DNA of 60,674 bases from Chthoniobacteraceae bacterium (GTDB lineage: Bacteria > Verrucomicrobiota > Verrucomicrobiia > Chthoniobacterales > Chthoniobacteraceae), in assembly GCA_028293625.1 (NCBI GenBank), contig JAQGOL010000038.1:1-60674 (forward strand), written 5' to 3'. Shown here piece after piece: positions 17,819-26,676 of this stretch (position 1 is its first letter; each line of letters starts with the position of its first letter). Below the pieces are notes generated by a model. The model ran no database searches. It was not told the DNA's origin and was given only the letters and a program-made list of their open reading frames with translations. The position numbers and the translations under genes were made by a program.

Positions 17819-19414
17819 CTATCGGCCGGCGCGCGCCAAGGCGGTAACAGCCCGGTATTGGGCGCGAAACCGGTCCGCGAGCTCCCGGGCCAGGCGGACT
17901 TCGGCGATCTTATTGGGACCAAGCGCTTCCCGGATCGGCCCCGATGCCGCCTTATAATCGACCGCCTCGACATTCGAAAACGCGGCTGTCGCTTCCGGAG
18001 GAAACCGCGCGTCGATAAGGGCACGCCATGCCTCAACGAGTTCGTCGTGGGAATCGATGCACATCACCCGCACGCTAAAAGCGATGGAGCGGAAAAGGGT
18101 CCCCGTCCATTTTCCGTTATAAACAAATGTGCGTGCGGATTCGTAAGGGTTGATATCCGGATCGCTACGGAATTTTTTGAAATCGTTCGCGTAAAGCGCG
18201 GGCAAAATCGGCAGCCGGCGCAAGGCATAGTGGAGGGGACCGCCCGGTGTGCCCGGTTTCCAGTTCCAAAGCCTCTGGCCTTCCTCCGAAAAGACAAACC
18301 CGATAAATTCGCGGGCCACGTCGGCGTTTGGAGCACCGCGAAAAAGCCCGATTGGATCGACTCCTATGCTGGTCCCCGCGGCCGCGTTGGCATATTGCAC
18401 GGGCGAACTGCCATCGGGGCGCCGCATCGCTTCGCTTTGGAAACGGCCATAAAAGTCGATGGTCATTCCGGCCGCCGCGTCACCGGCCGCGACATCGAGG
18501 GGAATTTTCGTGGCCAGATCCGTAAAATAACGGGCGTTGGCAGCGATCCTCATGATGAGCCGCATGGCGCGCGCCCACCCTTCGGCAACGGCGTCACCGG
18601 GAACGCCGGAAACACGGCGCGCTTCAATCTCCTCCTGGATCTGTTGTTGGATGAGCATCTCGATAGCCTTATTGACCGACCCGCTTTGAGACGGGTTGGC
18701 CAGAGCGATGCTGCCAAAATAACGCGGATCGGCCAGGTCGCTCCAGCGCTCGGGCGGCTTGCCGATGCCACGGCGTTGGAGCGCATCGGTATTGGAGCAG
18801 ATGCCGAAGGAGGAAATCACCGTGCCGATCCAGCGGCCTTGCGGGTCCCAAAATGGTTCGCCGCTGACCGTTTGCGGGATGCTGTTCTGGTTAAAAAGCT
18901 CCGGATGCGCCGCGATAAATCCGTTGTCGACGAGGTAGCCCGCTCCGGCCTGGGATTGAAAGTCCAGGGCGCCGCCGCCAAAAAAAAGATCGAGACCGCA
19001 ACTTACATTCGAAGCCAGAAACGCGCGCCGGGCCTCTTGTTCGACTGAATCGCCCGATTCAGTGGAAATCCTCGGATTTGCAAACGCACGTTCCACCGCG
19101 CTGCTCCAGTTTTTATTCAGCTTCCTGGTCCAATAGTATTCAAACGCGGCGGAATATTCGCTGCTTACATAGCGGGCAATTTCACTCGTCCCGCCCGGTG
19201 TTCGGTAGTCGACGCGGACTTTTTGTCCGGTCCTGGCCGCATAATAGGTTTCAAATGCCTGGCGAAACTCATAACGGATCGACTCGTTATGTGGGGTGAC
19301 AATCACAAGCGTGCGCGCGCCGGGTTGCGAGCCGGTTGTCTGTTTGGGGCGCAGGGCGACCGGCACAAGGACGGTCACGATAAGCGCCAGGATGAGGAAA
19401 AGGTTTTTGGCCAC
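17819..19414 (-). CDS. ABC transporter substrate-binding protein, iron/Fbp-like
   Basis: Encodes 531 residues with a GTG start two bases after the ABC ATPase stop. A signal-anchor (about 4-21) precedes a type 2 periplasmic binding fold: LVIVTPHNESIRYEFRQAFE, PGGTSEIARYV and the DPRYFGSIALANPSQSGS block fit Fe3+/phosphonate/thiamine-type binding proteins. The protein is about 150 residues longer than a usual FbpA, with a C-terminal helical extension (410-531). Family membership suggests ferric iron or a small cation/sugar-phosphate; the real ligand is open. No permease gene lies nearby. Confidence 0.85.
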   Translation of the reverse strand: MAKNLFLILALIVTVLVPVALRPKQTTGSQPGARTLVIVTPHNESIRYEFRQAFETYYAARTGQKVRVDYRTPGGTSEIARYVSSEYSAAFEYYWTRKLNKNWSSAVERAFANPRISTESGDSVEQEARRAFLASNVSCGLDLFFGGGALDFQSQAGAGYLVDNGFIAAHPELFNQNSIPQTVSGEPFWDPQGRWIGTVISSFGICSNTDALQRRGIGKPPERWSDLADPRYFGSIALANPSQSGSVNKAIEMLIQQQIQEEIEARRVSGVPGDAVAEGWARAMRLIMRIAANARYFTDLATKIPLDVAAGDAAAGMTIDFYGRFQSEAMRRPDGSSPVQYANAAAGTSIGVDPIGLFRGAPNADVAREFIGFVFSEEGQRLWNWKPGTPGGPLHYALRRLPILPALYANDFKKFRSDPDINPYESARTFVYNGKWTGTLFRSIAFSVRVMCIDSHDELVEAWRALIDARFPPEATAAFSNVEAVDYKAASGPIREALGPNKIAEVRLARELADRFRAQYRAVTALARAGR

Positions 19415-19416
19415 GG

Positions 19417-20493
19417 CTACAAATCGGGTAGCACCACCACGTCCTGCGGATCGACCGACGCATAGACTTCACGCTCCTCGCTGAGATCGACAAAACGCGG
19501 GTTGAGTTCGTAAATTTTCAGCTCCCGCAAACCGCTGGTCGCAAGGAACTCGTATTGGGCCATCTCTCCCAAATAGACCCGGTCCCGGATTCGGCCGGCG
19601 ACGCAGTTTAAAGGAGTGGGCTCGGCCGCGAGGTTCCAGCTTTCAGGCCGGATGGAGACCAGGCAGCTGTCGCCGGGTTGATGGAGTGAATTCAAACCGG
19701 CCAAAGCCTGAAAGCTGCCAAGCGCCGTTTCAACCGCGACTCCCTCACTCCAAAGCGCGGTCACCTTTCCTTCAAGGAAATTGGTTTCGCCCATGAAATC
19801 GGCGACAAACCGCGAGTTCGGCTGCCGATAAACTTCCCGCGGCGAGCCGATCTGACGGATTTCTCCCGCATCAAGGATCGCCATCCGATCGGCCACCGAG
19901 AGCGCCTCTTTCTGATCGTGGGTGACGTAGATGGCGGTCAGGCCCGATTCTTTGCAAACGCGGCGGATTTCACCGCGCATTTCCAGGCGCAGCTTCGCGT
20001 CGAGGTTGGAGAGCGGTTCATCGAGCAAAAGGCAGCGTGGCCGGATCACAAGCGCCCGGGCCAGCGCGACGCGTTGTTGCTGGCCGCCGGAGAGCTGGGC
20101 AATCCTGCGTTCGCCAAGGCCGCCCATCTTAACAGAATCGAGCGCCTCGCCGACACGCCGGGTGATTTCGTGTTTTTCCACCCGCTGTTCCTCAAGGCCG
20201 AATGCCACGTTTTTGGCGACGGTCATATGCGGCCAGAGCGCATAACTCTGGAACATCATGCCGGTCTTGCGCAGATGGGGCGGCAACCGGGTCACGTCTT
20301 CGTTACCAAACAAAATCCGGCCCTGCTCGGGAATGTAAAAACCGGCAATGGATCGCAGCAGCGTGGTCTTGCCGCAGCCGCTTGGCCCAAGGAGGAAAAA
20401 GATCTCCCCGGCTTTGACTTCCAGGCTGATCCGATCAAGGGCAAGGGTTTCTCCGAAGGATTTGGTAAGGGTCTCAACCGTGAGTGAAATCAT
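19417..20493 (-). CDS. ABC transporter ATP-binding protein, FbpC/PotA type
   Basis: Encodes 358 residues. Walker A GPSGCGKTT is at 36-44, the Q-loop MFQSYALWPHMTV at 79-91, signature LSGGQQQR at 133-140, Walker B LLLDEP at 154-159 and the switch His in VTHDQ. A C-terminal TOBE-like domain (about 235-355) marks the importer group for iron, thiamine, polyamines or sugars. It is co-transcribed with the binding-protein gene two bases downstream. A membrane permease is needed for transport but none is encoded here. Confidence 0.92.
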   Translation of the reverse strand: MISLTVETLTKSFGETLALDRISLEVKAGEIFFLLGPSGCGKTTLLRSIAGFYIPEQGRILFGNEDVTRLPPHLRKTGMMFQSYALWPHMTVAKNVAFGLEEQRVEKHEITRRVGEALDSVKMGGLGERRIAQLSGGQQQRVALARALVIRPRCLLLDEPLSNLDAKLRLEMRGEIRRVCKESGLTAIYVTHDQKEALSVADRMAILDAGEIRQIGSPREVYRQPNSRFVADFMGETNFLEGKVTALWSEGVAVETALGSFQALAGLNSLHQPGDSCLVSIRPESWNLAAEPTPLNCVAGRIRDRVYLGEMAQYEFLATSGLRELKIYELNPRFVDLSEEREVYASVDPQDVVVLPDL

Positions 20494-20564
20494 GGAGGAT
20501 CAGGGGACGTGTAAATGGATAATTTCTCGCAGGCGCACTCGCATGAGATGGGCTAAATTATGCA

Positions 20565-21788
20565 ATGATTCGTCGAGATTATCTCATCGTCGGAGCAGGG
20601 GTGGGCGGCGCCAGTGTGTGTGAAGGAATCCGTCAATACGACAAAAAGGGTTCGGTCATGATGGTTGGCAATGAAGGCGTGCTGGCGTATTCGCGGCCCA
20701 TGGCTCTAAAGCAGTGTCTGGGCCGGGGCTCACCAAAGCTCGAGGAGGCAGCTTATCTGCCGGAGGCGTGGTTTGAAAATGAGAGAATCGATGTGCGGCT
20801 GGCCACGCAGGTGACACAGCTTGATATCGAGCGCCGCATCGCCGTTTTAAGCACGGGCCAGGCCGTGGAATTTCGAAAGGCGTGCCTTGCCATGGGGAGC
20901 CGTGCCCGGCGCCTGCCCGTGGCCGGAGCCAGTCTGGGGAATATTTTTTACCTGCGCACCGCGCGCGACGTGCTTGCGCTGCGGGAGGTTGCCGAACAGG
21001 AAGTGGCGATCGTCGTGGTCGGCGGCGGATGTATTGCCGCGGAAAGTGCCGCGTTGCTCTCCGAGTTTCCCAAAGCGCGCGTCACGCTGCTTCATCGAGG
21101 CAAACATCTTTGGGGACGCCGGCTCGATGAGCAGACCGCGGCATGGCTCACTGATTATTTCACGGCGCGAGGCGTCAAGATGTTGATGGGCGAAACCCTC
21201 AACGGGTTTGAAGGCGGGATGGTGCTCAAAAATGTTCAGACCAAGAGCGGATTGCGGGTCCCGGCCGGCGGAGTCGTTACCGCACTCGGCGTCGATCTTA
21301 ACCTCGGTCTTGTGGCCGGAACCCCTTTGGGTTATCCGCACGGCACCCCGGTGAATGATTTCCTTGAGACCGATGAGAAAGGAATCTTTGCGGTCGGCGA
21401 CGTGGCCGCTTATCCGGACCGTCATTTCGGGGTGCCTCGGCGCCTCGATTATTTCGATGGAATTGTCGCTCAGGGCCAGCTCGCGGGTGCCAATCTGACG
21501 GCGAAAAAGAGGCAGCGTTTTGAATGGCTCCCGCATCGGAAGCTATCCTTCTTTGATCTGAAATTTGATTTCCTGGGCGATTTCTCAAAGCCGCCAAACC
21601 GAGTGGAGATCGAAGGGGATCGAGCCGGGAAAGAATTCGTGGTCCGTTATTATCAGTTGGATATCCTGATGGGCATTCTCTTCTGCAATCAGCCCGCGGA
21701 AGTGGTGCAAAGCGCGAGGGAGGAACTGGTCAACCGTCCCAGGGAGCTCAAAAAGCAGGCGGCGTGGACCCTGGCCCAAACCCGGTAA
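20565..21788 (+). CDS. FAD-dependent pyridine nucleotide-disulfide-type oxidoreductase
   Basis: Encodes 407 residues. The FAD motif GAGVGG (10-15), the ATG-like AMGSRARRLPVAG block, a second Rossmann motif VVGGGCIAAE for NAD(P)H, and GIFAVGDVAAYPD for FAD place it with ferredoxin reductase/AIF-type flavoproteins. A C-terminal domain of about 90 residues contains FFDLKFDFLGD. The substrate (ferredoxin, rubredoxin or a quinone) is unknown. It is divergent from the ABC operon across 71 bp and converges with the epimerase gene. Confidence 0.88.
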   Translation: MIRRDYLIVGAGVGGASVCEGIRQYDKKGSVMMVGNEGVLAYSRPMALKQCLGRGSPKLEEAAYLPEAWFENERIDVRLATQVTQLDIERRIAVLSTGQAVEFRKACLAMGSRARRLPVAGASLGNIFYLRTARDVLALREVAEQEVAIVVVGGGCIAAESAALLSEFPKARVTLLHRGKHLWGRRLDEQTAAWLTDYFTARGVKMLMGETLNGFEGGMVLKNVQTKSGLRVPAGGVVTALGVDLNLGLVAGTPLGYPHGTPVNDFLETDEKGIFAVGDVAAYPDRHFGVPRRLDYFDGIVAQGQLAGANLTAKKRQRFEWLPHRKLSFFDLKFDFLGDFSKPPNRVEIEGDRAGKEFVVRYYQLDILMGILFCNQPAEVVQSAREELVNRPRELKKQAAWTLAQTR

Positions 21789-21795
21789 AGCCGCG

Positions 21796-22674
21796 TTATC
21801 CGAGCAGGTGTTTCAACGCGGAACCGAGCTCGGGAAATTGGAAGCCGAATTGGTGGTCGCTGGCAACGGCGGGAAGGACGCGTTTGCTGTCGAGTAGTTC
21901 GCTTCGGAATTCTCCGAGCGGAAGCAATGCGAATGCCGGGACATGAAGAAAGGCAGGCCGATGCACAGTGCGCGCCAGGGTTTCGGTAAATTCCGCATTG
22001 CGCACAGGCCACGGAGCAGAAGCGTTGAGCGGACCCGCGATGTCCATGTTTTCAATGGCAAAAAGAATGAGCCGGATCTCGTCTTCAATGTGGATCCACG
22101 ACATCCATTGATCTCCGGAGCCGAGCTTGCCCCCCAGCCCGGCTCGAAAAATCGGCGCCATCATTTTCAAGGCGCCGCTCTGTTTGCCGAGCACGATGGA
22201 GGTGCGAAGCAGAACGACTCGTGTGGAAATAGCTTTAATAGCCTCGGCCTCCCATTCATGGCAGACGCGGCTTAGAAACCCGCCATCTGATGACGCGGAA
22301 AGCTCGGTTAATTCGCGCTCGCCGCTCTCTCCGTAATAACCAATCGCCGAGCCGGAGACAAAAACCTCCGGGGGCGTTGCCGAAGCATTGATTGCCTCGA
22401 CGATCCTCCGGGTTCCCTGGACGCGGCTCTCACGAATGCGCCGCTTTTTGGAAGGTGTCCAGAGACCAAAAACGGGTTCACCGGCCAGATGCACCAGTGC
22501 TTCGCATTTGGAAATGTCGGGCACTTTGGACTCTGAAAAAACGCGCATCTCGCAGCCGGGAATCGGGGCCTCCGGGTTGCGTGAAAAGGCGATGACTTCA
22601 TGGCCGCGGCGAAGCGCGACATCGATGAGGCGGTGGCCGATAAAACCCGTCGCGCCTGTAATGCCGATATTCAT
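21796..22674 (-). CDS. TIGR01777 family NAD(P)-dependent epimerase
   Basis: Encodes 292 residues from ATG 22674; the longer frame to 22731 overlaps the amidase gene. GATGFIG at 7-13 is the SDR cofactor motif. VHLAGEPVFGLW, the SGSAIGYYGESGE catalytic region and the C-terminal DUF1731 end (SDHQFGFQFPELGSALKHLLG) are hallmarks of TIGR01777 (YfcH/SULA-like) proteins. The reaction is undefined in this family. It starts five bases after the amidase stop, so the two are one transcript. Confidence 0.92.
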   Translation of the reverse strand: MNIGITGATGFIGHRLIDVALRRGHEVIAFSRNPEAPIPGCEMRVFSESKVPDISKCEALVHLAGEPVFGLWTPSKKRRIRESRVQGTRRIVEAINASATPPEVFVSGSAIGYYGESGERELTELSASSDGGFLSRVCHEWEAEAIKAISTRVVLLRTSIVLGKQSGALKMMAPIFRAGLGGKLGSGDQWMSWIHIEDEIRLILFAIENMDIAGPLNASAPWPVRNAEFTETLARTVHRPAFLHVPAFALLPLGEFRSELLDSKRVLPAVASDHQFGFQFPELGSALKHLLG

Positions 22675-22679
22675 AAAAG

Positions 22680-23648
22680 TTAATCGAATTTCCCGTGCAT
22701 CCACTGATACGGGAAATTGGTGCCCGGACAATCGGTGGGCCAGCGTGGCGGATTGATCTCGCGATGCGCCTTTACGATGGCAAATTTGTGATCGATCTGG
22801 CCGACCCGAAGTCGCAGATAACGGATGAGCTCTTCCAGGGCTTCAAGCTGGCGTTTTGTTGGGGCATCGCGATTGAGATCTCCAACAAGGCAGATGCCGA
22901 GGGCGATATTGTTGAGGTAATCGCTATGGACGTGTCCACCGTTGATCTGCCGCATCCAACGGTTGCCAATCTCAATCTCGCCATCGCCGGAGGAGGTCCC
23001 GTTTCCAATCACAAACTGGTAGGCGAGGCCATTTGGCATTTTACGGACGCGCAGATGGTAATATTCAAACGCCTTGGCATTTCCCTGGCGGGTGCCGCTG
23101 TTATGGACCACGACATATCGCCAGCGATGTTTTAAAACAGGTGCCCGATCGATCTCCCGCTGCACCGCTTTGCTAAGATAATGCCAGCGCGTGAACCATC
23201 CTTTGAAAGGAACTGGCTGCATTCCTTGTGATTGTTCAAGGCCCGATCGCTCAATATTGATCTGCGCGGATGGGGGCGGACTCGGGACGGGCGTTGAAGG
23301 TTCAACAACGACAGGCGGAGGAGCCGGCTTGACGGGTTTGGGAGTGCTCGGCTTGGGTTCGGGCTTGGGTACCGGCGTGGCTTCGGGCTTGGGGCGCGGC
23401 TCCGGTTCCGGCGCGGGTTTGGGAGTGCTCGGCTCCGGGGTGGCAGTCGGATGCGACGGTTTTGGTTTGGGCTTGGGCGCGGGGGTGGCGTCGTTTTTTG
23501 GAGTTATCGGGATGGTGCGCATTTCCTCGCGCGCCTTGAGGAAGCGCTGACGCTTTTCTTCATCATTGAGGGGCGTGGATTGCTGGGCAAAAAGAGATGC
23601 TGTTTTCGCCAGCAACAGGGCGAAAATCAGCCTACGAATGGAAGACAC
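22680..23648 (-). CDS. Secreted N-acetylmuramoyl-L-alanine amidase (PGRP/Amidase_2 family)
   Basis: Encodes 322 residues. A signal peptide (1-21) is followed by a Pro/Lys/Thr/Glu-rich spacer (about 50-126) made of PKP/PEP units that probably spans or binds the wall. The amidase domain occupies about 150-315, with zinc ligands at His182 (VVHNSGT), His239 or His241 (GGHVHS) and Cys307 (TDCPG), and AHREINPPRWPTDCPG as the closing motif. It cleaves the amide between MurNAc and the stem peptide. Acts in the periplasm; likely recycling or remodelling rather than phage lysis. Confidence 0.9.
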   Translation of the reverse strand: MSSIRRLIFALLLAKTASLFAQQSTPLNDEEKRQRFLKAREEMRTIPITPKNDATPAPKPKPKPSHPTATPEPSTPKPAPEPEPRPKPEATPVPKPEPKPSTPKPVKPAPPPVVVEPSTPVPSPPPSAQINIERSGLEQSQGMQPVPFKGWFTRWHYLSKAVQREIDRAPVLKHRWRYVVVHNSGTRQGNAKAFEYYHLRVRKMPNGLAYQFVIGNGTSSGDGEIEIGNRWMRQINGGHVHSDYLNNIALGICLVGDLNRDAPTKRQLEALEELIRYLRLRVGQIDHKFAIVKAHREINPPRWPTDCPGTNFPYQWMHGKFD

Positions 23649-23806
23649 GTGCCGATGTTATCAAACGACTTTCGCTCTTCAAGTGGCGCGCTGTGAGAAT
23701 CGTAACACGACCGATTTTTTTTACAAAACGCTCGCGGGGCCGGCCGATAGGGCGGGTTTGGACAAGCACTCTTGGAAAGTGCGCGAGCCCTGCGTAATGT
23801 GCCGCC

Positions 23807-24232
23807 ATGAAATCCCTCTTGATGCGCTGGTTTTGCACCACCATTGCGGTTGCGCTCGCCGCGCACCTTGTCGGGATGCAATACGACACATTCGGAGCCC
23901 TGATCGCGACCTCGCTGCTCCTGGGCATAGCCAATGCCTTGGTTCGTCCGCTGCTTCTTTTGCTCAGCCTCCCCTTTATCCTGGTGACGCTCGGCTTTTT
24001 TATTCTCGTGGTTAACGGGTTTCTTCTCTGGATGGTGGGCGGCATCGTCCCGGGATTTCATGTGGACGGCTTCTGGCAGGCGTTTTTCGGGGCGCTGATC
24101 GTCAGTTTCGTGAGCTGGATTCTGAGCGCCTTTTTCAAAACAGGCGATGGCCAGTTCCAAGTCATTACCACGCGCCGCACCGAGCTTGAGCGCCCCGAGA
24201 TGAAGCCGGTGCGCGGCCGTGTGGTGGAGTAA
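23807..24232 (+). CDS. Phage holin family 4 / DUF360-type membrane protein
   Basis: Encodes 141 residues with four hydrophobic segments (about 7-24, 30-53, 55-80, 88-106). The LRPLLLLLSLPFILVTLG core (here VRPLLLLLSLPFILVTLG) and the DGFWQAFFGALIVS helix are diagnostic of the PF04020 membrane family, called mycobacterial 4-TMS phage holin in databases although it is widespread in non-phage loci. The C-terminus is a charged cytosolic tail. Divergent from the amidase gene across 158 bp. Confidence 0.88.
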   Translation: MKSLLMRWFCTTIAVALAAHLVGMQYDTFGALIATSLLLGIANALVRPLLLLLSLPFILVTLGFFILVVNGFLLWMVGGIVPGFHVDGFWQAFFGALIVSFVSWILSAFFKTGDGQFQVITTRRTELERPEMKPVRGRVVE

Positions 24233-24300
24233 TCAAAGCCGGGTTTCTTTCGAAGAGACTTGCGGTGAGCGCTTCCCATCGCATTCTTTGCACCCTTCCA

Positions 24301-25074
24301 ATGACCTACTGCCTCAGCCTTCTTTGCCAGGAAGGCATCGTTTTTATCTCCGATTCCCGCACCAATGCCGGGGTCGATCATGTCAATGTCCGGCCAAAAA
24401 TGCGCGTCTATACCGTCGAGGGTGACCGCCTTATCTGCCTGATGACTTCGGGAAATTTGTCGCTTACCCAGTCGGTTGTGGCTCTGATCGAAGAGGATCT
24501 GATGCTTGCCAAAAACGAGCCAACCCGGCCCAACCTGATGAATCAGCCGACGCTTTATGAGACGACGCGTTATGTCGGAGCCAAAGTGAGGCAGGTCGAT
24601 CGACTCGACCGGGCGGCGCTCGCTGCCGATGGGTTCGGATTTAACATCAACCTGCTCATTGGCGGCCAGATCGCGGGGCAGCCCCCCGAGATCCATTACG
24701 TTTATCCCCAAGGCAACTCGCTCAAGGCCAACCGTGAGTCGCCTTTTCTTCAAATTGGCGAATCCAAATACGGCAAGCCGCTCCTTGACCGCGGTTTCAC
24801 CTTCGAGACCCGGCTTTCTGAAGCCGTGAAATTCGGCATCCTTTCCATGGAGGCGACCATGAAAAGCAACATCGCCGTGGGACCGCCCCTTGATGTGCTG
24901 GCTTATCGCGCCGACTCGCTTTGCATTGAAAAACGTTACCGGATCGAACACGACGACCCATATTTGCGCGAAATTCAGCAGGCGTGGGGCAACGGACTCG
25001 TCAAACTGGTGGAAGCAATGCCAAGCCTGCCGTTTCCAGGGACACCGCAACCGGGCGCTTTTGAGATTACATGA
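24301..25074 (+). CDS. Anbu proteasome-type peptidase
   Basis: Encodes 257 residues from ATG 24301; an earlier frame start at 24265 would bury the nucleophile. After removal of Met the protein begins with Thr1 (MTYCLSL), followed by Asp17 in SDSRTNAGVD and Lys32 in RPKMRVY, the catalytic trio of N-terminal nucleophile beta-subunits. The SRTNAGVD motif is diagnostic of Anbu, the ancestral bacterial proteasome-like subunit. The usual Anbu companions (ATP-grasp, alpha-E and transglutaminase-like genes) are absent; instead its TGA overlaps the ATG of trpF. Substrate unknown. Confidence 0.9.
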   Translation: MTYCLSLLCQEGIVFISDSRTNAGVDHVNVRPKMRVYTVEGDRLICLMTSGNLSLTQSVVALIEEDLMLAKNEPTRPNLMNQPTLYETTRYVGAKVRQVDRLDRAALAADGFGFNINLLIGGQIAGQPPEIHYVYPQGNSLKANRESPFLQIGESKYGKPLLDRGFTFETRLSEAVKFGILSMEATMKSNIAVGPPLDVLAYRADSLCIEKRYRIEHDDPYLREIQQAWGNGLVKLVEAMPSLPFPGTPQPGAFEIT

Positions 25075-25721
25075 ACCGTCGTTCCGCCGGAAAAGTGCGG
25101 GTGAAGATTTGCGGGCTGACCAATCCGCACGATGCGGAGGCTGCCATCGCATTGGGGGCTGACGCGCTGGGATTTAATCTCTTTGCCGGCTCGAAGCGGT
25201 TTATTTCCCTTGAATCAAATGCTTCGTGGATTCGCGATTTGCCGCCCTTTGTTACCAAAGTGGCCGTGCTCGTGAATCTGCCGCTCGATGAAGCCCTGCA
25301 ACTTGCCCGGCATCCGGCCATCGACATGCTGCAATTCCACGGAGACGAGGATCCGGCTTATTGCGCGGAGTTTGCGCGGCTGGGGCGTCCATTCATTAAA
25401 GCGATCCGGCTGGGTGAATCGACGACGATTGAAGACGCGGCGGATTTCTCCACCCCATTTCTGCTTGTTGACGCGAATGTGCCGGGTGCATTTGGCGGGA
25501 CAGGCCATGTAATCGACCTCGTCCTTGCGGCGAAATTCTCAAAACGCCATCCGCAACTTTCTCTGATTCTTGCCGGTGGATTGACTTCAGCCAATGTGGC
25601 TGAGGCCGTGGAAGCTGTCACTCCATACGCCGTCGATGTCGCCAGCGGAGTCGAACTTGATCCGCGCCGGAAGTGTCCGGAAAAAATGCGCGCCTTTTTG
25701 GAGGCCGCAATGCCTCGATAG
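25071..25721 (+). CDS. trpF: Phosphoribosylanthranilate isomerase
   Basis: Encodes 216 residues, the usual size. TrpF converts phosphoribosylanthranilate to CdRP in tryptophan synthesis. The catalytic Cys14 is in KICGLTN, the general-acid Asp in LVDANVPGAFGGTG, with LAGGLTSANV and DVASGVE forming the phosphate-binding end of the barrel. No other trp gene is present. The start overlaps the Anbu stop (ATGA). Confidence 0.95.
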   Translation: MNRRSAGKVRVKICGLTNPHDAEAAIALGADALGFNLFAGSKRFISLESNASWIRDLPPFVTKVAVLVNLPLDEALQLARHPAIDMLQFHGDEDPAYCAEFARLGRPFIKAIRLGESTTIEDAADFSTPFLLVDANVPGAFGGTGHVIDLVLAAKFSKRHPQLSLILAGGLTSANVAEAVEAVTPYAVDVASGVELDPRRKCPEKMRAFLEAAMPR

Positions 25722-25727
25722 AAGGCG

Positions 25728-26558
25728 TCAGTCCCGGATGATGATCCGAGGCCGGGGCGGAGGCGGCGCCGGCTGCGCCACCACTGGTGCGGGAGGCTCT
25801 TTTCTCGGTGGCTTAGGCGGCTGGGGGCGCTCCGGGAAAAGTCTTCGGATCGTGCTCGGGCTTGAATTGACGATTTCAAGCGATTCAAGCGGGTCGGCCT
25901 GGCGCGGAGTAAGAGTGAACTGGCGCACAAACCGGGTCTGATCATAGCCAGGCATCGGCCCGTTGAAATTCATGAGCTTGCCGTCGTTTGCCAGCGCCAG
26001 GTCAAACGGTGCAATGGTAAGCGACCCATTCCGGTTACGACGCGCAAAGGAGCCGGCCGGGACTTTGTCTCCGGAGGGGAGGATCGTTACCTCGCCTTCC
26101 AGGATCGCAATCATATTGTCGGAGACCTTCCCCACTGTGCCCGTGATTGCCGCTGTAAGACTCTGGGTTTTGATCGTGCCGCCTCCGGCACCTTTTGGGA
26201 TAAAAAAGATGAACGTTCCTTTATCAAGGGAAAGCGTCCGGCTGCTGGCGTCGAAGGAAAAGACGGTATTTTGTCCGACCCGCACGACCGAGCCGTCTTC
26301 ATACTGGAGTTCAGCGCGGGAGTCCGACTCGGTCAGCAGAAAGTTGTTGGCGCGGATGATGTCAGAGATCTCGGCGCGGCGTTTATTGGCTCCTTTTCCT
26401 TTCAACTCGCCGAAACTGACCGCGTTTTGCACCCGCGTGACGGTTGCCTGGGTAAACGGAGTGGCGGCAATCAGGGGAGCCGTGGAAGGCCAGAAAGCGG
26501 CAAGCGCAAGCATCAACGAGCTGCACGCTGTGTAAGCGAGTCGTCTGGGGTGGTTCAC
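25728..26558 (-). CDS. FecR-domain secreted protein
   Basis: Encodes 276 residues from GTG 26558, which gives a clean signal peptide (about 1-31, ending LIAA); the longest frame starts at a TTG (26594). The FecR fold is seen in the beta-rich part: SRAELQYEDGSVVRVGQNTV, LDKGTFIFFIPKGAGGG, and ITGTVGKV for the TPTAVVGVRGT-like strand. The C-terminus is Pro/Arg-rich (PPKPPRKEPPAPVVAQ). As a free secreted FecR protein it is not a sigma-factor regulator of the classic type; a scaffold or wall role is possible. It lies just downstream of the giant surface gene and of hexamer element A. Confidence 0.85.
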   Translation of the reverse strand: MNHPRRLAYTACSSLMLALAAFWPSTAPLIAATPFTQATVTRVQNAVSFGELKGKGANKRRAEISDIIRANNFLLTESDSRAELQYEDGSVVRVGQNTVFSFDASSRTLSLDKGTFIFFIPKGAGGGTIKTQSLTAAITGTVGKVSDNMIAILEGEVTILPSGDKVPAGSFARRNRNGSLTIAPFDLALANDGKLMNFNGPMPGYDQTRFVRQFTLTPRQADPLESLEIVNSSPSTIRRLFPERPQPPKPPRKEPPAPVVAQPAPPPPRPRIIIRD

Positions 26559-26602
26559 AGGCGGGAGAGTTGAAGTTGGAATGAATCGCGTCAACTCTCT
26601 AT

Positions 26603-26676
26603 TCTCTTAATCGTAATCGAAACGCTGTGTCCAAAACCGCCTGGCCGGAATGAGATTATGATTAAGATTACGATTT
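26603..26676. repeat. Hexamer inverted-arm element A
   Basis: CTTAATCGTAATC on the left and ATTAAGATTACGATT on the right. Ten bases (26609-26618) are perfectly complementary to 26666-26675 around a 47-base centre containing CTGTGTCC. The right arm overlaps the stop codon of the giant gene, so the element forms the start of its 3' UTR. Same family as elements B, C and D. Confidence 0.7.

Noticed and set aside
17668-18036. N-terminal extension of the SRPBCC gene
   Set aside because: Overlaps the upstream ABC gene in another frame and is Arg/Pro-rich; internal ATG 17667 gives a normal protein.
17729-19048. 439-codon plus-strand frame opposite the ABC binding protein
   Set aside because: Shadow of the minus-strand gene, which has a clear binding-protein fold and operon context.
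23807-24232. Prophage lysis module (holin plus amidase)
   Set aside because: The amidase is a secreted PGRP-type enzyme on the opposite strand with a wall-spanning spacer, and no other phage genes are present; the holin name is only a family label.
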